Source: Actinomycetota bacterium (GTDB taxonomy: Bacteria > Actinomycetota > Actinomycetes > S36-B12 > UBA10799). From it: DNA of 64,000 bases. The notes under the pieces were generated by a model that was not told the DNA's origin, made no database searches, and saw only the letters and a list, made by a program, of their open reading frames with translations. A program made the translations under genes and the position numbers. The stretch lies in the NCBI GenBank assembly GCA_020636995.1, contig JACJWU010000003.1, positions 248,001 to 312,000 of the forward strand, written 5' to 3'. This document shows, piece by piece, positions 10,257 through 18,936 of the stretch; position 1 is the first letter of the stretch; each line of letters begins with the position of its first letter.

Positions 10257-10272
10257 TTGACGCTAGTGTCAA
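10257..10272 (-). promoter_or_regulatory. Operator copy 2 (AtuA-like/TetR operon)
   Basis: TTGACACTAGCGTCAA on the minus strand, 4 nt upstream of the ATG at 10252. The dyad extends by AAC/GTT on both sides here, giving the most symmetric copy of the four. It overlaps the TAGCGT -10 hexamer and covers the expected leaderless transcription start region. Confidence 0.88.
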
Positions 10273-10330
10273 GTTAAGGTGCCGGTCAAGGTGCCCGGCC
10301 CCGACCGGACAGCCCACGGCCCCCGGGTGA

Positions 10331-10375
10331 GCAGATTGCATACCCGACCACCTACTGGTCATCCGTGCAATCTGC
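10331..10375. repeat. Intergenic hairpin with arms GCAGATTGCA
   Basis: GCAGATTGCA (10331-10340) is repeated inverted as TGCAATCTGC (10366-10375), with an inner stem GACCA/TGGTC (10346-10360). It sits between the carboxylase alpha-subunit stop (10380) and operator copy 2, and could terminate transcription of the carboxylase gene. There is no T-tract. The design resembles the other paired-word elements in this window, though the word differs. Confidence 0.6.
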
Positions 10376-10379
10376 CCCG

Positions 10380-12251
10380 TCAGACCTCTTCGATGCTGAC
10401 GACCACCTGGTGGGCGTCGACGGCCTGACCGGCGCGGACGTGGACGGCCGTCACCACGCCGTCGGCATCCGCTGTGATCGTGTGCTCCATCTTCATCGCC
10501 TCGAGCACCACGAGGATCTGGCCAGCGCTCACCTCGTCGCCCTCACCGACGCGGACATCGGTGACCGTACCCGGGACCGGCGTGGTGGGTCCGCCTCCCT
10601 CTGCGGCATGGGCGTTCTCGTCGAACCGCGGCAGCACCTCGAAAGCCAGAGTGAGGCCCTCGACCGTGACCACACCGTGGTCCTCGCCCACGACCGTCAC
10701 CGGCATCAGCACGCCGTCCACCTCGACGGACGTGGGGGTCAGCCGGACCAGCCCCACATCCGTGGCCTCGCCGAGCAAGGGGTCTCCTTCAACGGTCTGC
10801 ACGCGCAGTCCCGCACGCTCGCGCATCCAGCGCAGCGTGACCGGCGAGCCCGCCACAGTGAGCTGCAGCCACTCCGGCACCGCTGCCACATTGCGCCATC
10901 CCGCAGGAGCCACGGGACCGTCCTGGTCGCGCACGGCGAGCACGCCCAGCGCATGCCGCACGTGATCCTGGATCGGCGCAAGCACGGACGCATGCGTGTC
11001 GAGGTAGTCGGTCGTGGTCTGACCGGCCAGGAAGTCGGGCTCGGACAGGACGGCGGCCAAGGAGTCCTTGTTGGTCACCACACCCTCGATGCCGGCCTTG
11101 CGCAGGTAGGCGGCCAGACGCGTGGCGGCCTGGTCGCGGCTGGGCGCATGCACGATCACCTTGGCGAGCATCGGGTCGTAGTTGGCGGTCACGACGTCGC
11201 CGGCGACGAAGCCTGTGTCCACGCGCACATCGTCTTCTGCCGCGACGTCGAAGACCCGCAGGGTGCCGGTGTTGGGCAGGTACCCGTTGGCGGGATCCTC
11301 GGCGTACAGACGTACCTCGATCGCGTGCCCCGTTGCGATGATCTCCGCCTGCGTGGCCGGCAGCGGCTCCCCCTGCGCGACCTGGATCTGCCACTCGACG
11401 AGGTCGCGTCCGGTGATGGCCTCGGTGACGGGGTGCTCCACCTGCAGGCGGGTGTTCATCTCGAGGAAGAAGAACTCGTCACCGGCGACCATGAACTCGA
11501 CGGTGCCCGCGCCGACATAGCCGATCTCAGCCGCCAGGCTCACCGCCGCCGCCGTCATCCGGTCGCGCAACTCGGCAGTCACGCCGGGCGACGGTGACTC
11601 CTCGACGACCTTCTGATGACGGCGCTGGATGGAGCACTCGCGCTCGAAGAGATGCACCACGTTGCCGTGGGTGTCGCCGAAGACCTGTACCTCCACGTGT
11701 CGCGCGCGCTCCAGGTAGCGCTCGACGAAGACGGTGTCGTCCCCGAAGGCACTGGCCGCCTCGCGTTTGGCCGCCGCGACCGCCTCGTCGAGATCCTCGG
11801 GCCGATCCACCCGGCGCATGCCCTTCCCGCCGCCACCTGCGGATGCCTTCACCAGCACCGGGAAGACATCGGCCCCACTGGTCAGCATCGGCACACCCGC
11901 CGACTCGGCGAGGTTCTTGGCCTCGACCTTCAGCGCCATCGCACGGATCGAGTCCGGAGTCGGGCCGATCCACGTCAGTCCGGCGTCCAGCACCGCCTGC
12001 GCGAAATCGGGGTTCTCGCTCAGGAAACCGTACCCGGGGTGGATGGCATCGGCGGCCACCCGCTGCGCCGCGCGCAGGATCTCCTCCTGGTCGAGGTAGG
12101 ACTCGATCGCGACCGCGACATCGGCGCTGCGGGTGTGCAATGCGCCGCGGTCGGCCTCGGTGAACACGGCAACGGTGGGATGGCCGAGACGGGCAGCCGT
12201 CCGGAACACCCGGCAGGCGATCTCTCCACGGTTTGCGACCAGGATCTTCAC
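10380..12251 (-). CDS. Acyl-CoA carboxylase alpha subunit (biotin carboxylase-BCCP fusion)
   Basis: 623 residues. The N-terminal biotin carboxylase domain starts MKILVANRGEIACRVFRTA. The ATP-grasp domain has the glycine-rich loop KASAGGGGKGMRRV, the ERDCSIQRR-like ERECSIQRRHQK, and the catalytic EMNTRLQVEHPVTE. The C-terminal biotinyl domain carries EAMKMEH, with the biotinylated Lys near residue 587. It carboxylates its own biotin using ATP and bicarbonate and hands the carboxyl group to the beta subunit encoded at 17325. Length and architecture match the 3-methylcrotonyl-/geranyl-CoA carboxylase alpha class. The GTG start is placed by operator copy 3 and TAGCGT, with the same spacing as in the other three units. 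Confidence 0.93.
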   Translation of the reverse strand: MKILVANRGEIACRVFRTAARLGHPTVAVFTEADRGALHTRSADVAVAIESYLDQEEILRAAQRVAADAIHPGYGFLSENPDFAQAVLDAGLTWIGPTPDSIRAMALKVEAKNLAESAGVPMLTSGADVFPVLVKASAGGGGKGMRRVDRPEDLDEAVAAAKREAASAFGDDTVFVERYLERARHVEVQVFGDTHGNVVHLFERECSIQRRHQKVVEESPSPGVTAELRDRMTAAAVSLAAEIGYVGAGTVEFMVAGDEFFFLEMNTRLQVEHPVTEAITGRDLVEWQIQVAQGEPLPATQAEIIATGHAIEVRLYAEDPANGYLPNTGTLRVFDVAAEDDVRVDTGFVAGDVVTANYDPMLAKVIVHAPSRDQAATRLAAYLRKAGIEGVVTNKDSLAAVLSEPDFLAGQTTTDYLDTHASVLAPIQDHVRHALGVLAVRDQDGPVAPAGWRNVAAVPEWLQLTVAGSPVTLRWMRERAGLRVQTVEGDPLLGEATDVGLVRLTPTSVEVDGVLMPVTVVGEDHGVVTVEGLTLAFEVLPRFDENAHAAEGGGPTTPVPGTVTDVRVGEGDEVSAGQILVVLEAMKMEHTITADADGVVTAVHVRAGQAVDAHQVVVSIEEV

Positions 12252-12255
12252 AAAC

Positions 12256-12271
12256 TTGACGCTAGTGTCAA
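12256..12271 (-). promoter_or_regulatory. Operator copy 3 (carboxylase alpha subunit)
   Basis: TTGACACTAGCGTCAA on the minus strand, 4 nt from the GTG start at 12251 and overlapping TAGCGT at the -10 position. The site also lies about 65 nt upstream of the divergent K+ channel gene, so it could affect that promoter as well. Confidence 0.88.
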
Positions 12272-12335
12272 GTTCGGTCGGTGGTCAAGTGCGTCGATGC
12301 CCGAACCGCACCGGTTCCCTGACATGATGCTGGGC

Positions 12336-13061
12336 ATGCGCAGGCTGGCGGGGTCGGTATTCGATCCGGACCCGCAGTCCCGGTACCTGGACCGCTTCGG
12401 GTGGTTGCTGCTGCTCACCTACCTCACCATCGCCGGCCAGATGCTGGTGAACATCGAGGATCAGTTCGGCCAGTTCAGCCAGGAACTCGGCAACTTGGTG
12501 GCACAGGTGGTCGGTACGGCGATGCTCGTTCTGGCGCTGTACGCATGCGGTGTGGCACGGCGCTGGCGCCGTGGGTTGATCATCGTGGCCACCATCGGCC
12601 TGGTCGGCCGCGTCCTCGCCATCGCGGTCACCGGAGAGGCGGCCTCGGAGCTGGCGCGCGATGCCCGGTTGGCCCCGTGGGGCCCGCTGATCCTGATGAC
12701 GCTGACATTCCTGTTCGTCTGCTACCGGCTGACCCGGCATCGTCGGATCACGTCGGCCACCCTGCTTGGTGCGATCACGGGCTACCTGCTCATCCCGCTG
12801 GTCTTCTACTACGCCTTTCTCGCCGTGGACGCGGTCCAGGGGAGCTTCTTCAACGAAGTGCAGGCCGGCACAGACTTCATGTTCTTCAGCCTCACCACCG
12901 TGACGACGCTCGGGTACGGCAAACCCACGCCCGCCACGGACGTCGGCCAGTTGCTCGCGACCACCGAGGCGCTCATCGGACAGCTCTACCTCGTCGTGGT
13001 GGTCGCACTCATCGTGGGACTCATGGCCAGCAATTGGGGCGGCCGCGACGATCGCGACTAG
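12336..13061 (+). CDS. Two-pore-region K+ channel family membrane protein
   Basis: About 241 residues from the ATG at 12336. In-frame ATGs at 12297 and 12324 are alternatives. There are roughly six hydrophobic segments. The C-terminal part has a pore loop with selectivity filter FSLTTVTTLGYGKPTPATD, where TTLGYG matches the K+-channel TVGYG signature, flanked by two transmembrane helices as in the Ion_trans_2 family. There is no cytosolic RCK domain. It probably passes monovalent cations across the cytoplasmic membrane. The stop overlaps the convergent small membrane gene in a shared CTAG. Confidence 0.85.
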   Translation: MRRLAGSVFDPDPQSRYLDRFGWLLLLTYLTIAGQMLVNIEDQFGQFSQELGNLVAQVVGTAMLVLALYACGVARRWRRGLIIVATIGLVGRVLAIAVTGEAASELARDARLAPWGPLILMTLTFLFVCYRLTRHRRITSATLLGAITGYLLIPLVFYYAFLAVDAVQGSFFNEVQAGTDFMFFSLTTVTTLGYGKPTPATDVGQLLATTEALIGQLYLVVVVALIVGLMASNWGGRDDRD

Positions 13062-13285
13062 CGGTCCGCAGTGTGCAGGGCACGCATCAGGAACGCGGAG
13101 ATCCCGATCGCCGCGAAGGCGACGAGCACCATCGTCGCCACCGCGGTGAGTGCTTCCCCGGTCTGCCCATAGAGCCCGGGGATGTAGGACAGCGCGAGGC
13201 CGTCGAACAACAACGCCCCGGTCATGCCACCCACCACTGTCGACACCGGATCCACTTCCCGGTTCCCGGCAACCGCACGCAGCAT
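13058..13285 (-). CDS. Small membrane protein of unknown function (possible 5' frameshift)
   Basis: 75 residues from the ATG at 13285, with two hydrophobic segments (VGGMTGALLFDGLALSYI and LTAVATMVLVAFAAIGISAFLM). I do not recognise the family. A better initiation site exists upstream: ATG 13316, preceded 6 nt away by GGAGG (13323-13327), would encode MQKSGFLSGLG and then run out of frame with the longer reading frame by one base. A single-base indel near 13288 would join them. Either the true start is 13285 without an SD, or the sequence carries a frameshift. It diverges from a TetR gene, and the dyad at 13332-13347 lies between them. Confidence 0.5.
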   Translation of the reverse strand: MLRAVAGNREVDPVSTVVGGMTGALLFDGLALSYIPGLYGQTGEALTAVATMVLVAFAAIGISAFLMRALHTADR

Positions 13286-13331
13286 CCGAGCCCCGACAGG
13301 AAGCCAGACTTCTGCATTGATTCCTCCAGAA

Positions 13332-13347
13332 TGTAGTTATCGCTACA
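13332..13347. promoter_or_regulatory. Candidate TetR operator TGTAG-N6-CTACA
   Basis: A TGTAG/CTACA dyad with a 6-nt centre lies in the divergent gap between the small membrane gene and the TetR gene at 13384. It is 24 nt upstream of the TACACT -10 of tetR and 16 nt upstream of the SD-led ATG at 13316. It may be the autoregulatory site of this second TetR. The sequence is unrelated to the TTGACACTAGCGTCAA operators. Confidence 0.5.
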
Positions 13348-13383
13348 CTACAGGAGACTGAAGCGCTCGTTACACTTCGCGAT

Positions 13384-13923
13384 GTGGGCTACCGGCATCG
13401 CGAGGAGGACATGCTCGCCGCTGCCGTGGAGATCGCCCGGGCCGACGGACTCGGTGCGCTCAGTTTCGGGCGCGTCGCCCGCCACCTCGGCACCAACGAC
13501 CGCACGGTCGTCTACTACTTCCCGACGAAGGCGGACCTGATCGGGGCGGTTCTGACGACCCTCGGTGGCGAGTTGCAGGACCTCCTGGCCGAGGCCTTCG
13601 GCGACAAGCCGCTCCCCTCCGAGGATCTGGTGAAACGGGCCTGGCCGGTACTGGCACACACGGACAACCAGCCGATCTTCGCCCTCTTCTTCGAGATCAT
13701 CGGCCTCGCGGCGGTGGGGACCGCGCCCTACGACACACTCGCCCCGGCCATGCTCGAGCAGTGGCTGACGTGGCTGGACCCACGCATAGCCGTCGCGGAC
13801 CCGACGCAGCGACATGCCGAGGCCCTGGCCGTACTCGCGCGGCTGGACGGACTGCTCCTGCTGCGGACCATCGTGGGGCGCGACGCCGCCGAGCAGGCGG
13901 CGCGAGCTGGCGGGCTTGCCTAG
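13384..13923 (+). CDS. TetR/AcrR family transcriptional regulator
   Basis: 179 residues. The N-terminal helix-turn-helix reads ALSFGRVARHLGTNDRTVVYYFPTKADLI, a typical TetR recognition helix with the YYFPTK motif, followed by a helical effector domain. The GTG start is supported by TACACT (13371-13376) exactly 7 nt upstream. It is followed 34 nt later by the PlsB-like acyltransferase, so it may control membrane lipid synthesis as well as the divergent small membrane gene. The ligand is unknown. Confidence 0.85.
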   Translation: MGYRHREEDMLAAAVEIARADGLGALSFGRVARHLGTNDRTVVYYFPTKADLIGAVLTTLGGELQDLLAEAFGDKPLPSEDLVKRAWPVLAHTDNQPIFALFFEIIGLAAVGTAPYDTLAPAMLEQWLTWLDPRIAVADPTQRHAEALAVLARLDGLLLLRTIVGRDAAEQAARAGGLA

Positions 13924-13957
13924 CGCACCTACCCCCGGTGCGACTACCGTCGCCGGA

Positions 13958-15751
13958 GTGGAGCACATTCTCGACACCCCTGAGTTCATGCGCACACTCG
14001 CGCAGTTGTCGGAGGAGACCGGGCGCCCTGTCTCGAAGCTCAGCGAGGAAGCGGCGGCGGATCTCAAGGAGATGGCCGTCAAGCCCGGCGGCATGTCCGT
14101 GGACATGTGGGACAAGTTCTCCCGCTGGTTGTCCCGGGCATACAAGGTGGACTACCTTCCCAGCGAGGTCGCCGCCCTGCGCGAACTCAACGAGACCAGC
14201 GGGCTGATCTTCCTGCCGAACCACCGCTCGTACCTCGACCCGTTGGTCCTGCGCTGGGTCCTGGAACAGTACGGTTTCCCACCGAACAACACCCTCGGTG
14301 GCGCGAACCTCGCCCTGTGGCCGTTCTCCGAGATCGGTCGCCGTAACGGGATCGTCTTCATCCGCCGCGAGTTCCGCGACGACCACGTGTACCGGGCGGT
14401 GCTGAAGACCTACTTGTCCCATCTGATGGAGCAGCGCCACAACCTCGAGTGGTACATCGAGGGCGGCCGGACCCGCACCGGGAAACTGCGCCCGCCGCGC
14501 TACGGGATCCTCAGCTACGTCATCGACGCCTTCGCCGAGCACCCGGAGAACGACGTCCACATCGTGCCGACCTCGATCATCTACGACCAGCAGCACGAGG
14601 TCAGCGCGATCAGCGCCGAGGAGGCCGGCGGCACCAAGAAGGCAGAGTCGCTGTCGTGGCTCTACAACTTCGCCCGGTCACAGTCCCGGCGCATGGGCAA
14701 GGCCTATCTGCGCTTCGGCGAGCCGCTGTCGCTGGCCGAGTCGCTGCAGCTCACCGAGGACGCCGAGGGCAACCTGCGCCCGCGACTGGCCGTCCCGAAG
14801 GTCGCGTTCGAGACCGCGAACCGGATCAACGCCGTGACCCCGGTGACCCCGAGTGCGATGCTCACCTTCGCAGTGCTCGACAACGGTGACCGGGCGATCA
14901 CCGTTGATGAGGGACGCGCGGTCCTTCAACCGCTTATCGAGTACATCCAGGCCCGCGACCTGCCCATGACCCAGAACGTGGTGCTCGACGACTACGGGCC
15001 GCTGCGCGACACCTTGCGCAACCTCGTGCAGGAGGGCGTGGTCACGCAGTACGACGGGCCCACCGAGCGGGTGTTCTACGTCAGCCTGGACCACCAGCAC
15101 GAGGCCGCCTTCTACCGCAACACCGTCATCCACTTCTTCCTCAACCGTGCGATCGCGGAACTGGCCATCATCCAGGCCGCCGAGGACGGCGCCGAGGACG
15201 TGAAGGAGGCGGCCTGGCAGAACGCGGTGCGGATCAAGGACATTCTGAAGTTCGAGTTCTTCTTCCCGGCCACCCGTGACTTCGCCGGCGAAATGGCTGC
15301 CGAGTACGACTACATGTACCCCGGCTGGCAGGAGGACCGCTTCACCCCGGAGCTGGTTCTTGCCGAGGCACAGCAGATGAAACTCGTCCTGGCCCACCGC
15401 GTCATCGGCCCCTTCCTGGAGGCCTACAGCGTGCTCGCCGACGAACTGGCAGCCGCCGGTGACGCGCAGGTCGAGCAGAAGGACCTCGTCGAGAAGTGCC
15501 TGAAACTGGCCAAGCAGAAATGGCTGCAGAAGACCCTGCACTCCCCGGAGTCGATCTCCAAGGACTACTTCGTCAACGCCTTCCAGCTGGCGAAGAACTA
15601 CAAGCTCGTGGACGGTGGCCCCGGCGTCGGCGAGCAGCGGCAGGCACTGGCCGAGGAGTTGCGGACGATGGTTCGGCGCATCGACGACCTGCGGCATATC
15701 GCGCAGGCCTCCGGCCAACCCGTCCTGATCGTGGGAGGTCGCAATGGCTGA
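13958..15751 (+). CDS. Glycerol-3-phosphate 1-O-acyltransferase (PlsB-like)
   Basis: 597 residues. The acyltransferase block has the HX4D motif NHRSYLD (His89, Asp94) and the glycerol-3-phosphate-binding motif EGGRTRTGK, followed by IVPTSIIYDQ, then a long C-terminal helical region typical of PlsB/DHAPAT-type enzymes. It should acylate the sn-1 position of glycerol 3-phosphate at the membrane. It is shorter than E. coli PlsB (about 800 residues) but in the range of actinobacterial homologues. The GTG start is set by TACCGT 7 nt upstream. The longer frame beginning at 13814 overlaps tetR and is not used. The 3' end overlaps the next gene by 8 nt. Confidence 0.88.
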   Translation: MEHILDTPEFMRTLAQLSEETGRPVSKLSEEAAADLKEMAVKPGGMSVDMWDKFSRWLSRAYKVDYLPSEVAALRELNETSGLIFLPNHRSYLDPLVLRWVLEQYGFPPNNTLGGANLALWPFSEIGRRNGIVFIRREFRDDHVYRAVLKTYLSHLMEQRHNLEWYIEGGRTRTGKLRPPRYGILSYVIDAFAEHPENDVHIVPTSIIYDQQHEVSAISAEEAGGTKKAESLSWLYNFARSQSRRMGKAYLRFGEPLSLAESLQLTEDAEGNLRPRLAVPKVAFETANRINAVTPVTPSAMLTFAVLDNGDRAITVDEGRAVLQPLIEYIQARDLPMTQNVVLDDYGPLRDTLRNLVQEGVVTQYDGPTERVFYVSLDHQHEAAFYRNTVIHFFLNRAIAELAIIQAAEDGAEDVKEAAWQNAVRIKDILKFEFFFPATRDFAGEMAAEYDYMYPGWQEDRFTPELVLAEAQQMKLVLAHRVIGPFLEAYSVLADELAAAGDAQVEQKDLVEKCLKLAKQKWLQKTLHSPESISKDYFVNAFQLAKNYKLVDGGPGVGEQRQALAEELRTMVRRIDDLRHIAQASGQPVLIVGGRNG

Positions 15752-17180
15752 CATCGAGTGGCTCATCGAGCAGATCGAGAACGCCCCGGAGGGCCCACAG
15801 ATCGGCGCCTTCTTCGACTTCGACGGGACACTCATCGACGGCTACTCCGCGGCCGCGTTTTTCAAGTACCGGCTGCGGCGCGGGGAGATCTCCATGAGCG
15901 AGGTCGTCAAGACCGTTCGCGAGAGCATCAACGTCGAACGCCGGGGGCACGACGTCTCCGAGATGATGCGCGTCGGCATCCAGGGCCAGGCCGGCCGGGA
16001 CTCCGAGGAGATGGACACGTGGGCCCGCAACGTGTTCAGCAAGAAGATCGCCGGGATGATCTACCCGGATTCCCGACTGCTCGTGGAGGCCCACCTGCGC
16101 AAGGGGCACACCGTCGTCGTCGCCTCCTCGGCGACCCGCCCACAGATCCAGTCCACCGCCGACGACCTCGGCATCGACCACATCGTGTGCACGGAGATGG
16201 ACGTGGCCGAGGACGGCCGCTTGACCGGTGACCTCGCGACCGAGATCCGCTGGGGCCAGGGCAAGGCCGACGGTGTGGCCGAGTTCGCCGAGGAGTACGA
16301 CATCGACCTCGCGGAGTCCTTCGGGTACTCCAACGGCGAGGAGGACCTGCCGCTGCTGGAACTCGTCGGGTACCCGACTGCGCTGAACCCGACCGACGAG
16401 TTGAAGCAGATCGCCAAGTCGCAAGGCTGGCCGGTGGCGCGCTTGAAGACACCCCCGTCGACCTCGGTGCTGGACATCGGACGCAGCGCCGCGGCCATGG
16501 GGGTGTTCGCGGGCAGCGTGGCAGCGGCCACCGGCCTGGCGATCCTCAACCGCAGCCGGTCCCTGGGCGCCAACATCGCTGCCAGCGCCGGCTCGGATCT
16601 GGCACTGGCCGCCGCGGGGGTCCGGCTGAACGTCGTGGGTGAGGAGAACATCTGGGCCGCACGCCCGGCGGTGTTCCTGTTCAACCATCAGAGCCAACTC
16701 GATGTCTTCGTGCTCGCCGCGTTGCTGCGCAAGGACTTCACCGGGGTGGCCAAGAAGTCGTTGGAGAAGGACCCCTTCTTCGGGCCGATCGGATACCTGG
16801 CCGACGTGGCCTACATCGACCGCAGCAACAACGCCGCGGCCCGGGAGGGTCTCGAACCAGCCGTCGAGGCTCTGCGCAACGGTCGGTCCATCGCGATCGC
16901 GCCGGAGGGTACCCGCTCCCCCACCCCGCGATTGCTCCCGTTCAAGAAGGGGCCGTTCCATCTGGCCATGCAGGCCGGCGTCCCGGTCGTGCCCATCGTC
17001 ATGCGCAACTGCGGCGAGATCATGGCGGCACACTCGATGGTGATCCACGCGGGGACGGTGGACGTGGCGGTACTGCCCCCGGTGCCCACCGACGACTGGA
17101 ACAAGGCCAACCTCGAGGACAAGATCGCCGAGGTCCGGCAGATGTACCTGGACACCCTCGGGGACTGGCCGGAGGACTGA
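15744..17180 (+). CDS. HAD-IB phosphatase / 1-acylglycerol-3-phosphate acyltransferase fusion
   Basis: 478 residues with two domains. The N-terminal HAD-IB phosphatase (about 20-235) has FFDFDGTLIDGY (Asp25 nucleophile, Asp27) and later GYSNGEEDLPLLE. The C-terminal PlsC domain (about 290-470) has the HX4D motif NHQSQLD near residue 315, EGTRSP and a VPVVPIVMRN segment. Such fusions occur in mycobacteria and relatives (SerB2/PlsC-like). It would make phosphatidate and perhaps also dephosphorylate a lipid or glycerol phosphate. Translation is coupled to the PlsB-like gene through the 8-nt overlap, so the pair probably supplies successive acylation steps. Confidence 0.9.
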   Translation: MADIEWLIEQIENAPEGPQIGAFFDFDGTLIDGYSAAAFFKYRLRRGEISMSEVVKTVRESINVERRGHDVSEMMRVGIQGQAGRDSEEMDTWARNVFSKKIAGMIYPDSRLLVEAHLRKGHTVVVASSATRPQIQSTADDLGIDHIVCTEMDVAEDGRLTGDLATEIRWGQGKADGVAEFAEEYDIDLAESFGYSNGEEDLPLLELVGYPTALNPTDELKQIAKSQGWPVARLKTPPSTSVLDIGRSAAAMGVFAGSVAAATGLAILNRSRSLGANIAASAGSDLALAAAGVRLNVVGEENIWAARPAVFLFNHQSQLDVFVLAALLRKDFTGVAKKSLEKDPFFGPIGYLADVAYIDRSNNAAAREGLEPAVEALRNGRSIAIAPEGTRSPTPRLLPFKKGPFHLAMQAGVPVVPIVMRNCGEIMAAHSMVIHAGTVDVAVLPPVPTDDWNKANLEDKIAEVRQMYLDTLGDWPED

Positions 17181-17182
17181 GC

Positions 17183-17313
17183 GTACGAAACTGGTTGGCG
17201 CACCCACCCGCTCAACCAGTTACACGCCGTTCGGCCCCATTGAGGCGGCGTCCAACCGGCGCGTCCCGTACGAAACTGGTTGGGAGCGGCAGGCCGCCAA
17301 CCAGTTCTGTACG
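17183..17313. repeat. Paired inverted repeats, word GTACGAAACTGGTTGG (copy A)
   Basis: Two hairpins in tandem: GTACGAAACTGGTTGG (17183-17198) with an inverted partner CAACCAGTTAC near 17213-17223, and GTACGAAACTGGTTGG (17268-17283) with CCAACCAGTTCTGTACG ending at 17313. The element lies between the convergent HAD-PlsC and carboxyltransferase genes and may terminate both. The same word recurs as a pair at 36683-36824, so this is a dispersed repeat and not just a local terminator. Confidence 0.85.
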
Positions 17314-17324
17314 CCGGCGGCCCG

Positions 17325-18932
17325 CTACATCCGCCAGATGCCGAACGCCGACGTGCCCTCGACCGGCCCGGAGTGCGCGGCGGACAGCGCCATCCCGAGC
17401 ACCGTTCGCGTGTCCCGCGGGTCGATGATGCCGTCGTCCCACAGCCGGCCGGTCGCGAAAAGCGCGGTCGACTGGTCCTCGACCTGCTTCTCGAAGGCGT
17501 CACGGATCGGGGCGAACGCCGTCTCGTCGAAGGCGTCCCCCGCTTTCTGCTTGGCGACGATCGTCAGCACACCGGCGAGTTGTTTGGGCCCCATGACCGC
17601 GATCCGGTGGTTCGGCCAGGTGAACACGAACCGGGGGTCGTAGGCCCGTCCGCTCATGCCGTAGTTCCCGGCGCCGTACGAGGCCCCGACCATCAGCGTG
17701 ATGTGCGGCACTGTGGAGTTCGACACCGCATTGATCAACTTGGCACCGTCCTTGATGATGCCGCCCTGTTCGTAGCGGGTGCCGACCATGAAGCCGGTGA
17801 TGTTCTGCACGAAGATGATCGGCACATCCATCCGGTTGCACATCTGGATGAACTGAGCACCCTTGTGGGACTCCTCACTGAACAGGATCCCGTTGTTGCC
17901 GAGGATCCCCACCGGGTAGCCGCTGATGTGGCCCCAGCCCGTGACCAGGGTCGTGCCGTACAGCGGCTTGAACTCCTCGAACGCGCTGTCATCGAGCACG
18001 CGGGCCAGCACGTCATGCACGTCGAACGGCACCCTTACGTCGGCCGACGCGATCCCCAACAGTTCGTCGGGGTCGAAGCGCGGGGCCACGGGCGAGCGAT
18101 CCGGACCGGGACCCTGTTTGCGCCACCGCAGGTGCTGCACGATCTCCCGGCCGATCCGCAGGGCGTCCGGCTCGTCCTGCGCGAGGTAGTCGCCGAGCCC
18201 GGATATGCGCGCATGCATCTCTGCCCCGCCCAATTCTTCCTCGTCGGCGTCCTCGTCGATGGCCATCTTCACCAGCGGCGGGCCGCCCAGGTAGACCTTG
18301 GCGGCCTCCTTCTGCAGCACCACGTAGTCACTCATGCCGGGCACGTAGGCCCCGCCCGCTGTGGACGAGCCGAAGACCATCGTCACCGTCGGTATCCCGG
18401 CCGCCGACAACTGTGTGAGGTTCTTGAAACTCGCGCCCCCGGGGACGAAGATCTCCGCCTGCTGGGGCAGGTCCGCCCCGGCCGACTCGGTCAGGCTGAT
18501 CAACGGCAGTCGGTTCTGCCGGGCGATGTCCATGGCGCGCAGACCCTTGCGCACAGAACTCGGTCCCTGTGCACCGCCCTTGACCGTCGGATCGTTGGCC
18601 ACGATCACGCACTCGGTGCCGCTGATCGTGCCTATCCCGGTGACCACGCCGGCACCCAACGGGTCCTGGGTACCCCAGCCGGCAAGGGGACTCAACTCGA
18701 GGAAGGGGCTGCCCCCATCGAGAAGGTAGGCGATCCGCTCCCGTGGCAGGAGCTTGCCGCGCTTGCGGTGCCTGGCGATCGTGCGCGCATTCTTCTCCGG
18801 ATCGCCCGAACCGCCGCCGGCGGCCACCTTGGCCTGCAACTGCTGGATCTCGTGGAGGGCGGTGAGCATGGCATCGCGGTTCGCGGTGAACTGCTCGGAT
18901 CCGGGGTCGATCATCGATCGGAGTACGGCCAT
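17325..18932 (-). CDS. Acyl-CoA carboxylase beta subunit (carboxyltransferase)
   Basis: 535 residues with the N and C crotonase-like carboxyltransferase halves. The N half has RGKLLPRERIAYLLD and VFGSSTAGGAYVPGMSDY. The C half has ILGNNGILFSEESHKGAQFIQM, MVGASYGAGNYGMSGRAYDP and FVFTWPNHRIAVMG. This is the MCC-beta/GCC-beta class, which moves the carboxyl group from biotin to the gamma carbon of a 3-methyl-2-enoyl-CoA. Its partner is the alpha subunit at 10380, five kilobases away, linked by the common operator. I cannot decide between methylcrotonyl- and geranyl-CoA from the sequence. The ATG at 18932 is 4 nt from operator copy 4. Confidence 0.92.
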   Translation of the reverse strand: MAVLRSMIDPGSEQFTANRDAMLTALHEIQQLQAKVAAGGGSGDPEKNARTIARHRKRGKLLPRERIAYLLDGGSPFLELSPLAGWGTQDPLGAGVVTGIGTISGTECVIVANDPTVKGGAQGPSSVRKGLRAMDIARQNRLPLISLTESAGADLPQQAEIFVPGGASFKNLTQLSAAGIPTVTMVFGSSTAGGAYVPGMSDYVVLQKEAAKVYLGGPPLVKMAIDEDADEEELGGAEMHARISGLGDYLAQDEPDALRIGREIVQHLRWRKQGPGPDRSPVAPRFDPDELLGIASADVRVPFDVHDVLARVLDDSAFEEFKPLYGTTLVTGWGHISGYPVGILGNNGILFSEESHKGAQFIQMCNRMDVPIIFVQNITGFMVGTRYEQGGIIKDGAKLINAVSNSTVPHITLMVGASYGAGNYGMSGRAYDPRFVFTWPNHRIAVMGPKQLAGVLTIVAKQKAGDAFDETAFAPIRDAFEKQVEDQSTALFATGRLWDDGIIDPRDTRTVLGMALSAAHSGPVEGTSAFGIWRM

Positions 18933-18936
18933 AAAG

